From Hydrogenophaga sp. NFH-34 (GTDB lineage: Bacteria; Pseudomonadota; Gammaproteobacteria; Burkholderiales; Burkholderiaceae_C): 64,000 nt of DNA. Of this stretch, positions 19,684 to 30,141 are shown one piece after another. Location: contig NZ_JACBGE010000024.1 of NCBI RefSeq assembly GCF_021401345.1, forward strand, positions 27,863 to 91,862, given 5' to 3'. How positions within the stretch are numbered: the stretch's first letter is position 1; each line of letters opens with the position of its first letter. Under the pieces are notes generated by a model. The model was not told where the DNA came from. It made no database searches and saw only the letters and a list, made by a program, of their open reading frames with translations. The position numbers were made by a program, and so were the translations under genes.

Positions 19684-21945
19684 TCAATCCTTGACCGGTT
19701 TGAAGCGCTGAGCCCGGATGACCGACGGCGTGCGGCGCAGGCTGCGCAGCACGTCCGCCAGATGCTGGCGATCGCGCACGCTGAGCGTGAAGCGGATGTC
19801 GGTGGTGGTCTGGGCCGGGTCTTCGCCCATGTCCACGTGGTTGATGTCGGCCTCCGCGTGCGCAATGGCCGCGGCCACGCGGGCGAGTACGCCCTTGCCA
19901 TTGTTCACCGTCACAACGACCGAGCTGTCAAAGGGGCGCACCGTCTCGTCGGCCCATTCCACAGGCAGGAAACGCTCGCTGTCGCGCGCCAGCAGCCGCT
20001 TGCCGTGGGGGCAGTCCTCCACGTGCACCACCAGGCCTTCGCCGCGCCCCAGATAGCCGACGATGCGGTCACCCGGAATCGGCCGGCAGCAAGGCGCGTA
20101 CTGCACCGAAGCGCCTTCGCTGCCGTCCAGGCTGACGATGCCCTGCGTGCTGCCCTCGCCGGGGCCGCCGGCATAGCGTTCGGTGCTGATGAGCAGCGCG
20201 TCGGGCTTGAGGCCGGTTTCGGTCAGCAGCACGGCCAGTTTTTTGCCCACCATGTTGGCGATGCGTTTGCCCATGCCGACGTCGGACAGCAGTTCCGCGC
20301 GCGACTTGTTGCCGGTGAAGCGCAGCAGCTTGTCCCACACGACCTTGTATTCGCCATCTTCCTGCGGCAGGCGGGCAATGCCCTCGCTGCGCAAGGCCTG
20401 GCCGAGCATGCGTTCGCCCAGTTCCACCGCCTTTTCCTGCGCGCCGGTCTTGAGGTGGTGGCGGATCTTCGAACGCGCACGCCCCGTGCGGGCGAACGAC
20501 AGCCAGGACGGGCTGGGCTCGGCGCTGGCGTTGGTGATCACCTCCACCACGTCGCCGTTGTTGAGTTCGGTGCGCAGGGGGCGCTGCTCGCCGTTGACCA
20601 TGGCGCCCACGGCGGTGTTGCCGACCCCGCTGTGGATGGCATAGGCGAAGTCGACCACGGTGGCGCCGCGCGGCAGCGACAGGATCTTGCTCTTGGGCGT
20701 GAACACGTAGACCGCATCGGGAAAGAGGTCGATCTTGATGTGGTCCCAGAATTCCCCGGCGTCGCGGGTTTCCTGCTGGATGTCGAGCAGCGACTGCAGC
20801 CACTGCGTGCCCAGGCGCTGCGAGGTGTCGCTGCCCGGCTCGTTGGCCTTGTAGAGCCAGTGGGCGGCCACGCCCGATTCGGCCACCACGTCCATGGCGT
20901 GCGTGCGCAGCTGGAATTCGATGTTGGTGCCCACCGGCCCGATCAGCGTGGTGTGCAGCGACTGGTAGCCGTTGACCTTGGGAATGGCCACGTAGTCGCG
21001 GAACTTGCCCGGCACGGGTTTGTAGAGCTGGTGCAGCACGCCCAGGCCGGTGTAGCAGTCGGTGAGTTCGGGCACGACGATGCGGAAGCCGTAGATGTCG
21101 GTCACCTGCGAGAACGACAGGTGCTTGCTGTCCATCTTGCGGTAGACCGAATACAGCGTTTTTTCGCGGCCCATGATGCGCACGTTCAGGCCATGCTGGC
21201 GGAACGCGCTGTCGACTTCGCCCTGGACCCGGGCGATCAGGTCCTTGCGGCGGGTGCGCGACTTGGCCAGCGCCTTGGCGAGGATGTCGTAGCGCCAGGG
21301 ATGCAGGAAGCGGAACGACAGGTCCTGCAACTCGCGGTAGGTGAAGTTCAGGCCCAGGCGGTGCGCGATGGGCGCGTAGATCTCCAGCGTCTCGCTGCTG
21401 ATGCGCTTCCATTTGCTGCGGGGCATGTCGCCCATGGTGCGCATGTTGTGCGTGCGGTCGGCCAGCTTGATGAGGATGACCCGCACGTCCTTGGCCATGG
21501 CCAGCAGCATCTTGCGGAAGCTCTCGGCCTGGTTCTGCTCGCGGGAGTCGAACTCCAGCTTTTCCAGCTTGGTGAGGCCGTCCACCAGGTCGGCCACGGC
21601 CGCGCCGAAGCGTTCGGCCAACTGGACCTTGGTGACGCCGCAGTCCTCGATCACGTCGTGCATCAGCGCTGCCATCAGCGCCTGGGCATCGAGCTTCCAT
21701 TCGGCGCATTGCGCCGCGACCGCGATAGGGTGGGTGATGTAGGGGTCACCGTTTTTGCGCATCTGGCCCAGATGGGCCTGATCGGCCAGGCGGTAGGCCT
21801 GACGGATCAGTTCGATGTCGCTGGCGGGCAGGTAGTCGAGTTTGCCGAGCAGGGCCGCAAAACTGGCTGCGGCCGCGCTGGCCGACGCGGCCGCAGGGTC
21901 GCCTGAGGCCGAAGGGCTGGAAACCGGTTCCACGAAACTGCTCAT
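19684..21945 (-). CDS. spoT: bifunctional (p)ppGpp synthetase/hydrolase SpoT/Rel
   Basis: This 753-residue stringent-response enzyme has the HD hydrolase domain (H72, H96-D97 in MHDVIEDCG), a synthetase domain ending in FRDYVAIPKVNGYQSLHTT, a TGS domain (VYVFTPKSKILSLPRGATVVD) and a C-terminal ACT domain. The intact HD motif argues for active hydrolysis, so SpoT rather than RelA. An Ala/Ser-rich stretch precedes residue 30. rpoZ, commonly directly upstream of spoT in proteobacteria, is not here; nadB is upstream instead. Confidence 0.95.
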   Translation of the reverse strand: MSSFVEPVSSPSASGDPAAASASAAAASFAALLGKLDYLPASDIELIRQAYRLADQAHLGQMRKNGDPYITHPIAVAAQCAEWKLDAQALMAALMHDVIEDCGVTKVQLAERFGAAVADLVDGLTKLEKLEFDSREQNQAESFRKMLLAMAKDVRVILIKLADRTHNMRTMGDMPRSKWKRISSETLEIYAPIAHRLGLNFTYRELQDLSFRFLHPWRYDILAKALAKSRTRRKDLIARVQGEVDSAFRQHGLNVRIMGREKTLYSVYRKMDSKHLSFSQVTDIYGFRIVVPELTDCYTGLGVLHQLYKPVPGKFRDYVAIPKVNGYQSLHTTLIGPVGTNIEFQLRTHAMDVVAESGVAAHWLYKANEPGSDTSQRLGTQWLQSLLDIQQETRDAGEFWDHIKIDLFPDAVYVFTPKSKILSLPRGATVVDFAYAIHSGVGNTAVGAMVNGEQRPLRTELNNGDVVEVITNASAEPSPSWLSFARTGRARSKIRHHLKTGAQEKAVELGERMLGQALRSEGIARLPQEDGEYKVVWDKLLRFTGNKSRAELLSDVGMGKRIANMVGKKLAVLLTETGLKPDALLISTERYAGGPGEGSTQGIVSLDGSEGASVQYAPCCRPIPGDRIVGYLGRGEGLVVHVEDCPHGKRLLARDSERFLPVEWADETVRPFDSSVVVTVNNGKGVLARVAAAIAHAEADINHVDMGEDPAQTTTDIRFTLSVRDRQHLADVLRSLRRTPSVIRAQRFKPVKD

Positions 21946-22004
21946 CCCCCTACTTTAGCCGCTCGCGCACGATGTTGCAGTCGCGAAACAGGGAGGCCCC
22001 GCTC

Positions 22005-23615
22005 TCAACGCGCAGGCGTGAGCACGGTGGGGCGCGCTTCGGGCAGCTTTTCCGGGTAGTCGCGGCTGCAATGCAGGCCCCGGCTCTCGTGCCGCTGCTG
22101 GGCCGAGCGCACGATCAGCTCGGCCACCTGCACCAGGTTGCGCAGCTCCAGCAAGTCGCGGGTGACGTGGAATTGCGCGTAGAACTCCTGGATTTCGCGC
22201 TGCAGCAGCGCGATGCGGTGCGCGGCGCGTTCCAGGCGCTTGTTGGTGCGCACGATGCCCACGTAGTCCCACATGAAGCGGCGCAGCTCGTCCCAGTTGT
22301 GCGAAATCACCACCTGTTCGTCGGCATCGGTCACGCGGCTTTCGTCCCACAGCGGCAGGCTGGCTGCTTCGGGCGACTGGGCGGCGAGGATTTCGTTCAC
22401 GGCGGCCTGGGCGAACACCATGCATTCCACCAGCGAATTGCTGGCCAGGCGGTTGGCGCCGTGCAGACCGGTGCAACTGGCCTCGCCCACGGCATAGAGC
22501 CCGTCCACGCTGGTGCGCGCGGCCAGATCGGTGACCACGCCGCCGCAGGTGTAGTGCGCCGCGGGCACCACCGGAATGGGTTCGCGCGTGATGTCGATGC
22601 CCAGTTCGGCGCAGCGCGCCAGGATGTTGGGGAAATGCTCGCGCAGGAACTCGGGGCTCTGGTGCGAGATGTCCAGGTGCACGCAGTCGAGGCCGTGCTT
22701 CTTCATCTCGTGGTCGATGGCGCGGGCCACGATGTCGCGCGGGGCGAGTTCGGCGCGCGGATCGTGGTCGGGCATGAAGCGGTGGCCGCCCAGGTGTGGC
22801 GGCAGCTTGAGTTGACCGCCTTCGCCGCGCACGGCTTCGGAGATGAGGAAGTTCTTGACGTGCGGGTGGTACAGGCAGGTGGGGTGGAACTGGATGAATT
22901 CCATGTTCCCCACCTGGCAACCAGCGCGCCAGGCGGCGGCGATGCCGTCGCCGGTGGCGGTGTCGGGGTTGGTGGTGTAGAGGTAGACCTTGCCGGCGCC
23001 GCCCGTGGCCAGTAGGGTGTGGCCCGCGCTGAAGGTTTCCACCACGTCGCGGTCCACGTCCAGCACGTAGGCACCCAGGCAGCGGTCGGGCACATCGGTG
23101 CTGGCGCCCGCCAGCTTGCGGCGGGTGATCAGGTCCACCAGCATGTGGTTCTCGAAGAAGGTGATGCCCGGCGTGGCGCGCGCCCGTTCGCTCAGCGTGG
23201 CCTGCACGGCGGCGCCGGTGGCATCGGTGGCGTGCACGATGCGGCGGTGGCTGTGTCCGCCTTCGCGGGTCAGGTGCAGCTCGCCCGCCGCGCTGCCGTC
23301 CAGGGTGGAGAAAGGCACGCCCAGTTCGCGCAGCCAGGCGATGGCGGCGGGCGAGTTTTCCACGGTGAAGCGGGTGGCCGCCTCGTCGCACAGGCCGGCG
23401 CCGGCGATGAGCGTGTCCTGCACATGCGATTCGAAGCTGTCTTCGGCCGACAGCACCGCGGCAATGCCGCCCTGCGCCCAGCTGCTGGAGCCATCGGAAA
23501 TGCCGCGTTTGGTGACCACGGCCACGCGGTGCGTGGGGGCCAGCCGCAGCGCGGCGGTCAGGCCGGCCAGTCCGCTGCCGATGATGAGGACGTCGAAGTG
23601 GTGGGTGGTGCTCAT
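22005..23615 (-). CDS. nadB: L-aspartate oxidase NadB
   Basis: NadB oxidises L-aspartate to iminoaspartate for NAD synthesis. From ATG 23615 ([19 protein letters not shown]) it is 536 residues. It shows the FAD dinucleotide motif GSGLAG at 12-17, [12 protein letters not shown], the active-site region HPTCLYHP and [15 protein letters not shown]. Sequence upstream of 23615 lacks family similarity. nadA and nadC are not in the window. The gene stands between scpA and spoT on the same strand. Confidence 0.96.
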   Translation of the reverse strand: MSTTHHFDVLIIGSGLAGLTAALRLAPTHRVAVVTKRGISDGSSSWAQGGIAAVLSAEDSFESHVQDTLIAGAGLCDEAATRFTVENSPAAIAWLRELGVPFSTLDGSAAGELHLTREGGHSHRRIVHATDATGAAVQATLSERARATPGITFFENHMLVDLITRRKLAGASTDVPDRCLGAYVLDVDRDVVETFSAGHTLLATGGAGKVYLYTTNPDTATGDGIAAAWRAGCQVGNMEFIQFHPTCLYHPHVKNFLISEAVRGEGGQLKLPPHLGGHRFMPDHDPRAELAPRDIVARAIDHEMKKHGLDCVHLDISHQSPEFLREHFPNILARCAELGIDITREPIPVVPAAHYTCGGVVTDLAARTSVDGLYAVGEASCTGLHGANRLASNSLVECMVFAQAAVNEILAAQSPEAASLPLWDESRVTDADEQVVISHNWDELRRFMWDYVGIVRTNKRLERAAHRIALLQREIQEFYAQFHVTRDLLELRNLVQVAELIVRSAQQRHESRGLHCSRDYPEKLPEARPTVLTPAR

Positions 23616-23676
23616 GGGAGGGAAGGGCCGGCCGTTCGGCCTGGGCTGGCGCGGAGGCGCCCGTTGCAAGAAAAGA

Positions 23677-24528
23677 TCAGGCCGGACTGTAGGCCAGCCG
23701 CACGTAGACAGGCGCAAAAGCCTCCGCCTGTGTGAGCTCGATCAGCGTTTCCTTGGCCAGTTCGAGCATGGCGATGAAGGTCACGACCAGCACCGGCACG
23801 CCCTGGCTCACGTCGAACAGGTCGCCGAATTCGACAAACTTGCGGCCCTGCAGCTTGCGCAGCACGATGCTCATGTGTTCGCGCACCGACAGTTCTTCGC
23901 GGCTGATCTTGTGGTGCTGCACGAGCTTGGCGCGCTTGAGGATGTCGCGCCAGGCGCTCTGCAGGTCGAGCACGTGCACGTCAGGGAAGCGCGGTTGCAG
24001 CGACTGTTCCACGTACACCTGGGCCCGCAGGAAGTCGCGGCCATATTGGGGCAGGTCGGCCAGGCGCTGCGCGGCCAGTTTCATCTGCTCGTATTCGAGC
24101 AGGCGGCGCACCAGTTCGGCACGCGGGTCTTCGGCTTCTTCGCCCTCGGCCGTCTTTTTGGGCGGCAGCAGCATGCGCGACTTGATCTCGATGAGCATGG
24201 CGGCCATGAGCAGGTACTCGGCCGCCAGTTCCAGGTTGTGCGAGCGGATTTCCTCGACGTAGCTCAGGTACTGGCGGGTGACGGCCGCCATCGGGATGTC
24301 GAGGATGTTGAAGTTCTGCTTGCGGATCAGGTAGAGCAGCAGGTCCAGCGGGCCCTCGAAGGCCTCCAGGAACACGCGCAGCGCATCGGGCGGGATGTAG
24401 AGGTCGCGCGGCAGGTCGAACAGCGGTTCGCCATACAGCCGCGCCACGGCCACGTGGTCGACCACGCCGGGCAACACCGCATCCAGCCCTTCGGGGGCTT
24501 CGTCGAGGACCACGGGTTCCTGGCTCAT
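23677..24528 (-). CDS. scpA: segregation and condensation protein A
   Basis: ScpA is the kleisin that bridges SMC heads with ScpB. The 283-residue protein has the N-terminal kleisin motif [26 protein letters not shown] segment around 49-70 and the [21 protein letters not shown] helix. The C-terminal winged-helix part follows. ATG 24528 is 27 bp after the DUF3460 gene, suggesting an operon. ScpB and Smc are outside the window. Confidence 0.95.
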   Translation of the reverse strand: MSQEPVVLDEAPEGLDAVLPGVVDHVAVARLYGEPLFDLPRDLYIPPDALRVFLEAFEGPLDLLLYLIRKQNFNILDIPMAAVTRQYLSYVEEIRSHNLELAAEYLLMAAMLIEIKSRMLLPPKKTAEGEEAEDPRAELVRRLLEYEQMKLAAQRLADLPQYGRDFLRAQVYVEQSLQPRFPDVHVLDLQSAWRDILKRAKLVQHHKISREELSVREHMSIVLRKLQGRKFVEFGDLFDVSQGVPVLVVTFIAMLELAKETLIELTQAEAFAPVYVRLAYSPA

Positions 24529-24555
24529 GCCGGAGCGGCGACGGCGCAGGCGGGA

Positions 24556-24768
24556 TCAGCGCTGGTCGGGCTCGGTCTGGTAGACGTAGGGCTTCTGCGG
24601 CACGCTGGCGGCATCGGCCTGGCGCTGGAATTCGCGGTCGATCTGCTGGTCCCACAGCAGGGCGCGGCCCTGCCGCTGCTCGGCGTCGAGCTGCGGGCGG
24701 CTGGCCTTGAGCTGCTCGATGAACTGGGTGGCGTCGGAGGTGTAGTGCGGGCGACCGAAGAGGGACAT
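24556..24768 (-). CDS. DUF3460 family protein
   Basis: A 70-residue small protein beginning MSLFGRPHYTSDATQFIEQLK, with a central EQRQGRALLWDQ stretch typical of DUF3460. The family is found mostly in betaproteobacteria, often next to scpA as here. No function is known. The start at 24768 gives family length; a longer open frame to 24879 exists but is not supported by similarity. Confidence 0.88.
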   Translation of the reverse strand: MSLFGRPHYTSDATQFIEQLKASRPQLDAEQRQGRALLWDQQIDREFQRQADAASVPQKPYVYQTEPDQR

Positions 24769-24850
24769 GACGATTCCGGAATCGGACTGGTTGGGGAAAA
24801 CGCCAATTTTACCGGTCCCGGACCACGGCTTCAGCGGGGCCTGTGGGGGC

Positions 24851-26500
24851 TCACTGGCAGGTGTCCAGCCGCTGGGCAAAGCCCGAGCGTTCGATCAGGG
24901 AGCGGGGTTGTTCGTTCAGGCCCACCATGCCCAGGCGGCCACCGCGCTTTTCCAGGGCCTTGTGGACCTGTTCGAGCGCGTCTAGGCCCGTGGTGTCCAG
25001 CGATATGAGCTGGGAGGCGTCGAGCATCACCCGGAGGCCGGGCTCGGCCCGCTCGACCTCGGCGACGATGGGGTCGAGCTTGGCCGCCGCGCCGAAGAAC
25101 AGCGAGCCATAGAGCCGGTAGGTGAGCTGGTGCTCGGTGCGCGCCACGGGATCGACCCGGAAGATCGCGCTCTGGCGCCGCACGAACAGCAGGCAGGCCA
25201 GCACCAGGCCGAGTTCCACGGCCACCGTCAGGTCGAAAATGATGGTCACTAGGAAAGTGGACACCATCATCAGCCGGTAGTGGTTGGTGAAGTGTTTCAG
25301 GCGCCTGAATTCGCGCCATTCGCCCATGTTCCAGGCCACGAACAGCAGAACCCCGGCCAGCACGGCGAGCGGAATGTGCTGCGCCAGCGGCGCGGCGATC
25401 AGCACCACGGCCGCCAGCGTGGCCGCATGCACGATGCCGGCCACTGCCGATGTGGCGCCCGAGCGGATGTTGGTCACGGTGCGGGCGATGGTGCCGGTGG
25501 CCGGCATGCCGCCAAAGAACGGCACCACCACGTTGGCCACGCCTTGCGCCATCAGCTCCTGGTTGGGGTCGTGCTTGGGTGTGTCGCTGAGCTGGTCGGC
25601 CACACGGGCACACAGCAGCGATTCGATGGCACCCAGCAGCGCGATGGTGAGCGTGGGCGTGACCAGCAGGCGCGCGGTTTCCCACGAAAAGTCGGGCAGT
25701 TCGAAGGCCGGAACGCCTTGGGGAATACCGCCGAAGCGGGTGCCGATGGTTTCTACCGGCATCGACAGGGCCCACGAAGCCAGCGACAGCGTGATCAGCG
25801 CCACCACCGGCGCGGGCAGGCGCGAGGTGGCCTTGAGTGCGCTGACGGTGTCGTATTGCGCCAGCTGACGGCGGAACTGGGAGTCCACCGCCCACAGGCG
25901 GGGCCAGATGAACAGGCCCAGGATGCACAGCGTGCCCAGACCGAAGGCGTAGGGGTTGAAGCTGTCCAGATGGTGCGCGAGCGCACCGATCTGGCTGAAG
26001 AAATCGCCGGGCATCTTGGCAATGTCCAGGCCCAGCCAGTCGCGCACCTGCGACAGCGCGATCAGCACCGCGATGCCGTTGGTGAAGCCGATGACCACAC
26101 TCACCGGTACGTAGCGCACCAGGGTGCCCAGACGGAACAGACCCAGCAGGAACAGCAGCACCCCCGCGCTGGCGGTGGCGATCAGCAGGTTGGCCACGCC
26201 GTAGCGCTCGACGATGCCGTAGACGATGACGATGAAGGCGCCCGCAGGGCCGCCAATCTGCACCGAAGTGCCTCCCAGGGCCGAGATCAGGAAGCCCGCG
26301 ATGATGGCTGTCCACAGGCCGGCTTCGGGCTTGAGGCCGCTGGCGATGGCGAAGGCCATGGCCAGCGGCAAGGCCACGATGCCCACGGTGGCGCCGGCGC
26401 CCATGTCCTTGCCCAGGCGTTCCCGGTTGTAGCCACGCAGATCGGCGAGCAGCCGGGGTCGGAAACTGGCCAGGGGAGGGAGGTTCAGCGACATCACCAA
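24851..26500 (-). CDS. SulP family inorganic anion transporter
   Basis: A 549-residue membrane protein with the SulP signature at the N-terminal side (GIVALPLAMAFAIASGL; GGTSVQIGGPAGAFIV) and about 12-14 hydrophobic segments, then a C-terminal cytoplasmic STAS domain (MLDASQLISLDTTGLDALEQ). Members carry sulfate, bicarbonate or dicarboxylates; the substrate is not readable here. There is no carbonic anhydrase or cys gene nearby. An alternative start two codons later (26494) is equally possible. Confidence 0.93.
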   Translation of the reverse strand: MVMSLNLPPLASFRPRLLADLRGYNRERLGKDMGAGATVGIVALPLAMAFAIASGLKPEAGLWTAIIAGFLISALGGTSVQIGGPAGAFIVIVYGIVERYGVANLLIATASAGVLLFLLGLFRLGTLVRYVPVSVVIGFTNGIAVLIALSQVRDWLGLDIAKMPGDFFSQIGALAHHLDSFNPYAFGLGTLCILGLFIWPRLWAVDSQFRRQLAQYDTVSALKATSRLPAPVVALITLSLASWALSMPVETIGTRFGGIPQGVPAFELPDFSWETARLLVTPTLTIALLGAIESLLCARVADQLSDTPKHDPNQELMAQGVANVVVPFFGGMPATGTIARTVTNIRSGATSAVAGIVHAATLAAVVLIAAPLAQHIPLAVLAGVLLFVAWNMGEWREFRRLKHFTNHYRLMMVSTFLVTIIFDLTVAVELGLVLACLLFVRRQSAIFRVDPVARTEHQLTYRLYGSLFFGAAAKLDPIVAEVERAEPGLRVMLDASQLISLDTTGLDALEQVHKALEKRGGRLGMVGLNEQPRSLIERSGFAQRLDTCQ

Positions 26501-26648
26501 ATGTTACTGCCAGGGGGCCGTGGCGCCACACGGACTTGCCCGGGTGCGCAGCACCGGGCACGGATCCTGAGGGGCGGGTGTCGGCAGTGGCACCTTCAGG
26601 GGATTACACTGATCCGAGCACCCGGCGAGAAGCCGGGCAGGAGCAAGC

Positions 26649-27179
26649 ATGACATCAAGGTGGCGTCGATACCGTCGGAGCCTGCGGCGGGCGTTGTGGG
26701 TGCCCATCCTCGGGGCGTCTTTCTGGCTGGGGGCGTGCGACCCGCAGGCCATCAGCGAACTGGAAGAAGGCGTTTCGACCGAAGCCGACGTGCGCCAGCG
26801 CTTCGGCCCGCCCGAGGCGGTGTGGGACGGGCCGGACGGCTCGCAGATCTACGAATACAACCGCCAGCCCGCCGGCTACCAGAACTACCAGATCACCATC
26901 GGTCCGGACGGCAAGATGAGTGCGTTGCGCCAGGTGCTCAACGCCCGCACGTTCGACCAGATCCAGCCCGGCATGCCGATGGAGACCGTGCGCAAGCTCT
27001 TGGGCAAACCGATGAAGATCACCGAATACGCGCTCAAACGCGAAACCCATTACGACTGGCGCTGGCGGGACGGGCCGAACGAAAGCGATTCGAAGGTCTT
27101 CACCGTGGTGTTCAACCCGGACCTGCGCGTGGTTTCCACGATGTCGGTGCGCGACCCGGACCTGGAGCGCAACCGCTGA
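26649..27179 (+). CDS. lipoprotein with two BamE/SmpA-like repeats
   Basis: A 176-residue predicted lipoprotein (lipobox WLGAC, Cys30) after a strongly basic N-terminus. Two BamE-like units follow: GVSTEADVRQRFGPPEAVW near 39-57 and GMPMETVRKLLGKPMKI near 117-133, each with the VRxxxGxP pattern. Classical BamE has one such unit and is shorter, so this is probably a paralogue rather than the Bam complex subunit. An envelope role is inferred. It is convergent with the DUF1275 gene, 13 bp away. Confidence 0.8.
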   Translation: MTSRWRRYRRSLRRALWVPILGASFWLGACDPQAISELEEGVSTEADVRQRFGPPEAVWDGPDGSQIYEYNRQPAGYQNYQITIGPDGKMSALRQVLNARTFDQIQPGMPMETVRKLLGKPMKITEYALKRETHYDWRWRDGPNESDSKVFTVVFNPDLRVVSTMSVRDPDLERNR

Positions 27180-27192
27180 CCGGGGGGCTGTT

Positions 27193-27933
27193 TCAGGCCG
27201 CGCGCAGGCGCTGCCAGTCGTCGAGCGCCGGGCGCAGCACCAGCAGCAGCAGGGCCAGGGCCAGCGGCACGGTGCTCACGTAACCCACAAACTTGAAGCC
27301 GAAGGCACCGGCGATGCCGCCGAGCAGAAAGCTGGCGATGAGCTGGGCGTGCACCCGCAGCCGCCGGCGATCGGCACGCACCGGCTCGGCCCCCGGCAGG
27401 CGGTTCATGTAGAACAGGCGCCCGAGTTCGATGCCCAGGTCTGTGACCAGACCGGTGACGTGCGTGGTGCGGATGCGGGCTTTGGAAATCTTGGTGATCA
27501 CCGCGTTCTGCAAGCCCATGATGAAACACAGCAGCACCACGGTGACCGGCAGGATCAGCGTGTGCCACAGGCTCAGGGCCGCGCCGAACAGGCCGAACAC
27601 CAGCAGCAGCGCGGCTTCCACGATCAGCGGCAGGCCATAGGCGCTGCGCAGCCGGCGCCGCATGCCCCAGTTGACCAGCCAGACCGTGCACATGGTGCCC
27701 AGCAGAAAGGCCAGCAGCGAAGCCAGGCCCGCGCCGACCAGCACGAACTGGCCGAGCACCAGGTTGTCGGCCAGTGACGAGACGATGCCCGTCATGTGCG
27801 AGGTGTATTGCCCCACGGCCAGAAACCCGCCGGCGTTGGCCGCGCCGCCCACGAAGGCCAGCACGGTGCCGAGCTTCAGGTCCGTCTGCGGCGTGCGCTG
27901 CAGGCTGGTGAAACCGTGGATCGGCGCAAACAT
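27193..27933 (-). CDS. YoaK/DUF1275 family membrane protein
   Basis: A 246-residue protein with about six hydrophobic segments. The N-terminal FVGGAANAGGFLAVGQYTSHMTG and the central ARIRTTHVTGLVTDLGIELGR stretches are diagnostic for the DUF1275 (YoaK) family. Transport activity is suspected in the family but no substrate is established. It starts 13 bp downstream of metG and may be transcribed with it. Confidence 0.9.
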   Translation of the reverse strand: MFAPIHGFTSLQRTPQTDLKLGTVLAFVGGAANAGGFLAVGQYTSHMTGIVSSLADNLVLGQFVLVGAGLASLLAFLLGTMCTVWLVNWGMRRRLRSAYGLPLIVEAALLLVFGLFGAALSLWHTLILPVTVVLLCFIMGLQNAVITKISKARIRTTHVTGLVTDLGIELGRLFYMNRLPGAEPVRADRRRLRVHAQLIASFLLGGIAGAFGFKFVGYVSTVPLALALLLLVLRPALDDWQRLRAA

Positions 27934-27946
27934 CGGGGCGTGGCTT

Positions 27947-30016
27947 TCAGCGCACGCGCATGCCCGGCGTGGCGCCCGGCCAGGGGTTGAGCACGTGGAT
28001 GCCCGGGTGGGTCTTTTCGTCGCCGTGGCTGGCGGCGAGCACCATGCCTTCGCTGACGCCGAATTTCATCTTGCGCGGCGCGAGGTTGGCCACCATCACG
28101 GTGAGCTTGCCCACCAGGTCTTCGGGCTGGTACATGCTGGCAATGCCGCTGAAGACGTTGCGCGTGCGGCCTTCGCCCACATCCAGCGTCAGGCGCAGCA
28201 GCTTGGTCGAGCCTTCGACCGCCTCGCATTGCACGATCTGGGCGATGCGCAAGTCGATCTTGGCGAAGTCGTCGATGGTGATGGTGTCGGCAATGGCCTC
28301 ACCGCCCGGCAGCGGCTTTTCCACCACCGGCGGTGCCGGCGGCTCGAACAGCGCGTCGAGTTGTTCAGGGGTCACGCGCTGCATCAGGTGCTGGTAGGTG
28401 CCGATGGTGTGGCCGGCCGGCAGAAGCGCCTGCGCGTCCGCCCATTGCAGCGACGTTGTGTTGAGGAAGGTCTCAACCTGCTGCGCCAGCGCCGGCAGCA
28501 CGGGCTTGAGGTAGAGCGCCAGCAGGCGGAACGCCTGGATGCAGGTGGTGCACACGTCCTGCAGGCGGGCTTCGGCGCCTTCCTGCTTGGCCAGTTCCCA
28601 GGGTTTGTATTCGTTGACGTATTCGTTCACGCGGTCGGCCAGCAGCATGATCTCGCGCACGGCGCGCGCGGTGTCGCGCTTGTCGAAGGCGTCGGCGATG
28701 GGCGCGGCCTGTTGCTGCAGCGTGGCCAGCAGCGCCTGGCCCTCGGACCCCGGCATGCCGAGCTGGCCGGCGAAGCGCTTGCTGATGAAACCGGCGGCGC
28801 GGCTGGCGATGTTGATGAACTTGCCGATCAGGTCGGCGTTCACGCGCGCCATGAAGTCTTCGGGGTTGAAGTCGATGTCTTCGTTCTTGCCATTGAGCTT
28901 GGCCGCGATGTAGTAGCGCAGCCATTCGGCGTTCATGCCCAGGCGCAGGTACTTGAGCGGATCGAGGCCGGTGCCACGGCTCTTGCTCATCTTCTCGCCG
29001 TTGTTGACGGTCAGGAAGCCGTGCACGCAGATTTTGTCGGGTGTCTTGCGGCCGCTGAACTTGAGCATGGCGGGCCAGAACAGCGTGTGGAACGTGACGA
29101 TGTCCTTGCCGATGAAGTGGAACTGCTCCAGCGCCGGGTCGGCCATGTAGGCCTCGTAGCTCTCGCCGCGTTTTTCCAGCAGGTTCTTGAGCGAGGCGAG
29201 GTAGCCGATGGGGGCGTCCAGCCAGACGTAGAAATACTTGCCCGGCGCGTCGGGGATCTCGATGCCGAAGTAGGGCGCGTCGCGGCTGATGTCCCAGTCG
29301 CCCAGGCCCTCGCTGGTGCTGCCATCGGGGTTGGTGCGGACGGTGAACCACTCCTTGACCTTGTTGGCCACTTCGGGTTGCACATGCACACCGTCCTGCG
29401 TCCAGCCCTGCAGGAATTCCACGCAGCGCGGGTCAGAGAGCTTGAAGAAGAAGTGTTCGGAGTTCTTCAGCACCGGCTTGGCACCCGAGAGGGCCGAGTA
29501 GGGCTCGATCAGGTCGGTGGGCGCGTAGACCGTGCCGCAGACCTCGCAGTTGTCGCCGTACTGGTCCTTGGCGTGGCACTTGGGGCATTCGCCCTTGATG
29601 TAGCGGTCGGGCAGGAACATGCCCTTTTCGGGGTCGAAGAACTGCTCGATGGTGCGGGTTTCGATCAGGCCGGCGGCGCGCAGGTCGCGGTAGATGGCCT
29701 GCGCCAGCTCGGTGTTTTCGGGGCTGTGCGTGGAGTGCCAGTTGTCGTGGCTGATGTGGAAACCGTCCAGGTAAGGCTTGCGCCCGGCGGCGATGTCGGC
29801 GACGAACTGCTCGGGCGTCTTGCCGGCTTTTTCGGCGGCGATCATGATCGGCGCGCCGTGCGCATCGTCGGCGCCCACAAAGTCCACCCGGTGGCCCATC
29901 ATGCGCTGGAAGCGCACCCAGGTGTCGGCCTGGATGTATTCCATGATGTGGCCGATGTGGAAATGGCCGTTGGCGTAGGGCAGGGCGGTGGTGACGAACA
30001 GGCGTCGCTGGCTCAT
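27947..30016 (-). CDS. metG: methionyl-tRNA synthetase
   Basis: MetG charges tRNA-Met. At 689 residues it is the long dimeric form. HIGH is at 20-24 region (HFHIGH), the zinc knuckle is [18 protein letters not shown] near 144-161, and [12 protein letters not shown] is the second active-site motif. The C-terminal EMAP II/Trbp111-like tRNA-binding domain ([18 protein letters not shown]) is present. It is divergent from apbC with 125 bp between starts. Confidence 0.98.
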   Translation of the reverse strand: MSQRRLFVTTALPYANGHFHIGHIMEYIQADTWVRFQRMMGHRVDFVGADDAHGAPIMIAAEKAGKTPEQFVADIAAGRKPYLDGFHISHDNWHSTHSPENTELAQAIYRDLRAAGLIETRTIEQFFDPEKGMFLPDRYIKGECPKCHAKDQYGDNCEVCGTVYAPTDLIEPYSALSGAKPVLKNSEHFFFKLSDPRCVEFLQGWTQDGVHVQPEVANKVKEWFTVRTNPDGSTSEGLGDWDISRDAPYFGIEIPDAPGKYFYVWLDAPIGYLASLKNLLEKRGESYEAYMADPALEQFHFIGKDIVTFHTLFWPAMLKFSGRKTPDKICVHGFLTVNNGEKMSKSRGTGLDPLKYLRLGMNAEWLRYYIAAKLNGKNEDIDFNPEDFMARVNADLIGKFINIASRAAGFISKRFAGQLGMPGSEGQALLATLQQQAAPIADAFDKRDTARAVREIMLLADRVNEYVNEYKPWELAKQEGAEARLQDVCTTCIQAFRLLALYLKPVLPALAQQVETFLNTTSLQWADAQALLPAGHTIGTYQHLMQRVTPEQLDALFEPPAPPVVEKPLPGGEAIADTITIDDFAKIDLRIAQIVQCEAVEGSTKLLRLTLDVGEGRTRNVFSGIASMYQPEDLVGKLTVMVANLAPRKMKFGVSEGMVLAASHGDEKTHPGIHVLNPWPGATPGMRVR

Positions 30017-30141
30017 GGCAGATGGCGCGGTTGAGGCGTTTTTCGGGGGAACCCTTGATTTTAGGCGGGGCTTGGCATCGGCGTTAGACTGCGGGCCGCC
30101 CGCCCCTGGCTGGCCTCAACCACTACAAGGAGTTTTCCCCC

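Noticed and set aside
19762..21906. Long open frame on + opposite spoT
   Set aside because: High-GC shadow of spoT with His/Gly/Ala-rich sequence and no recognisable domain.
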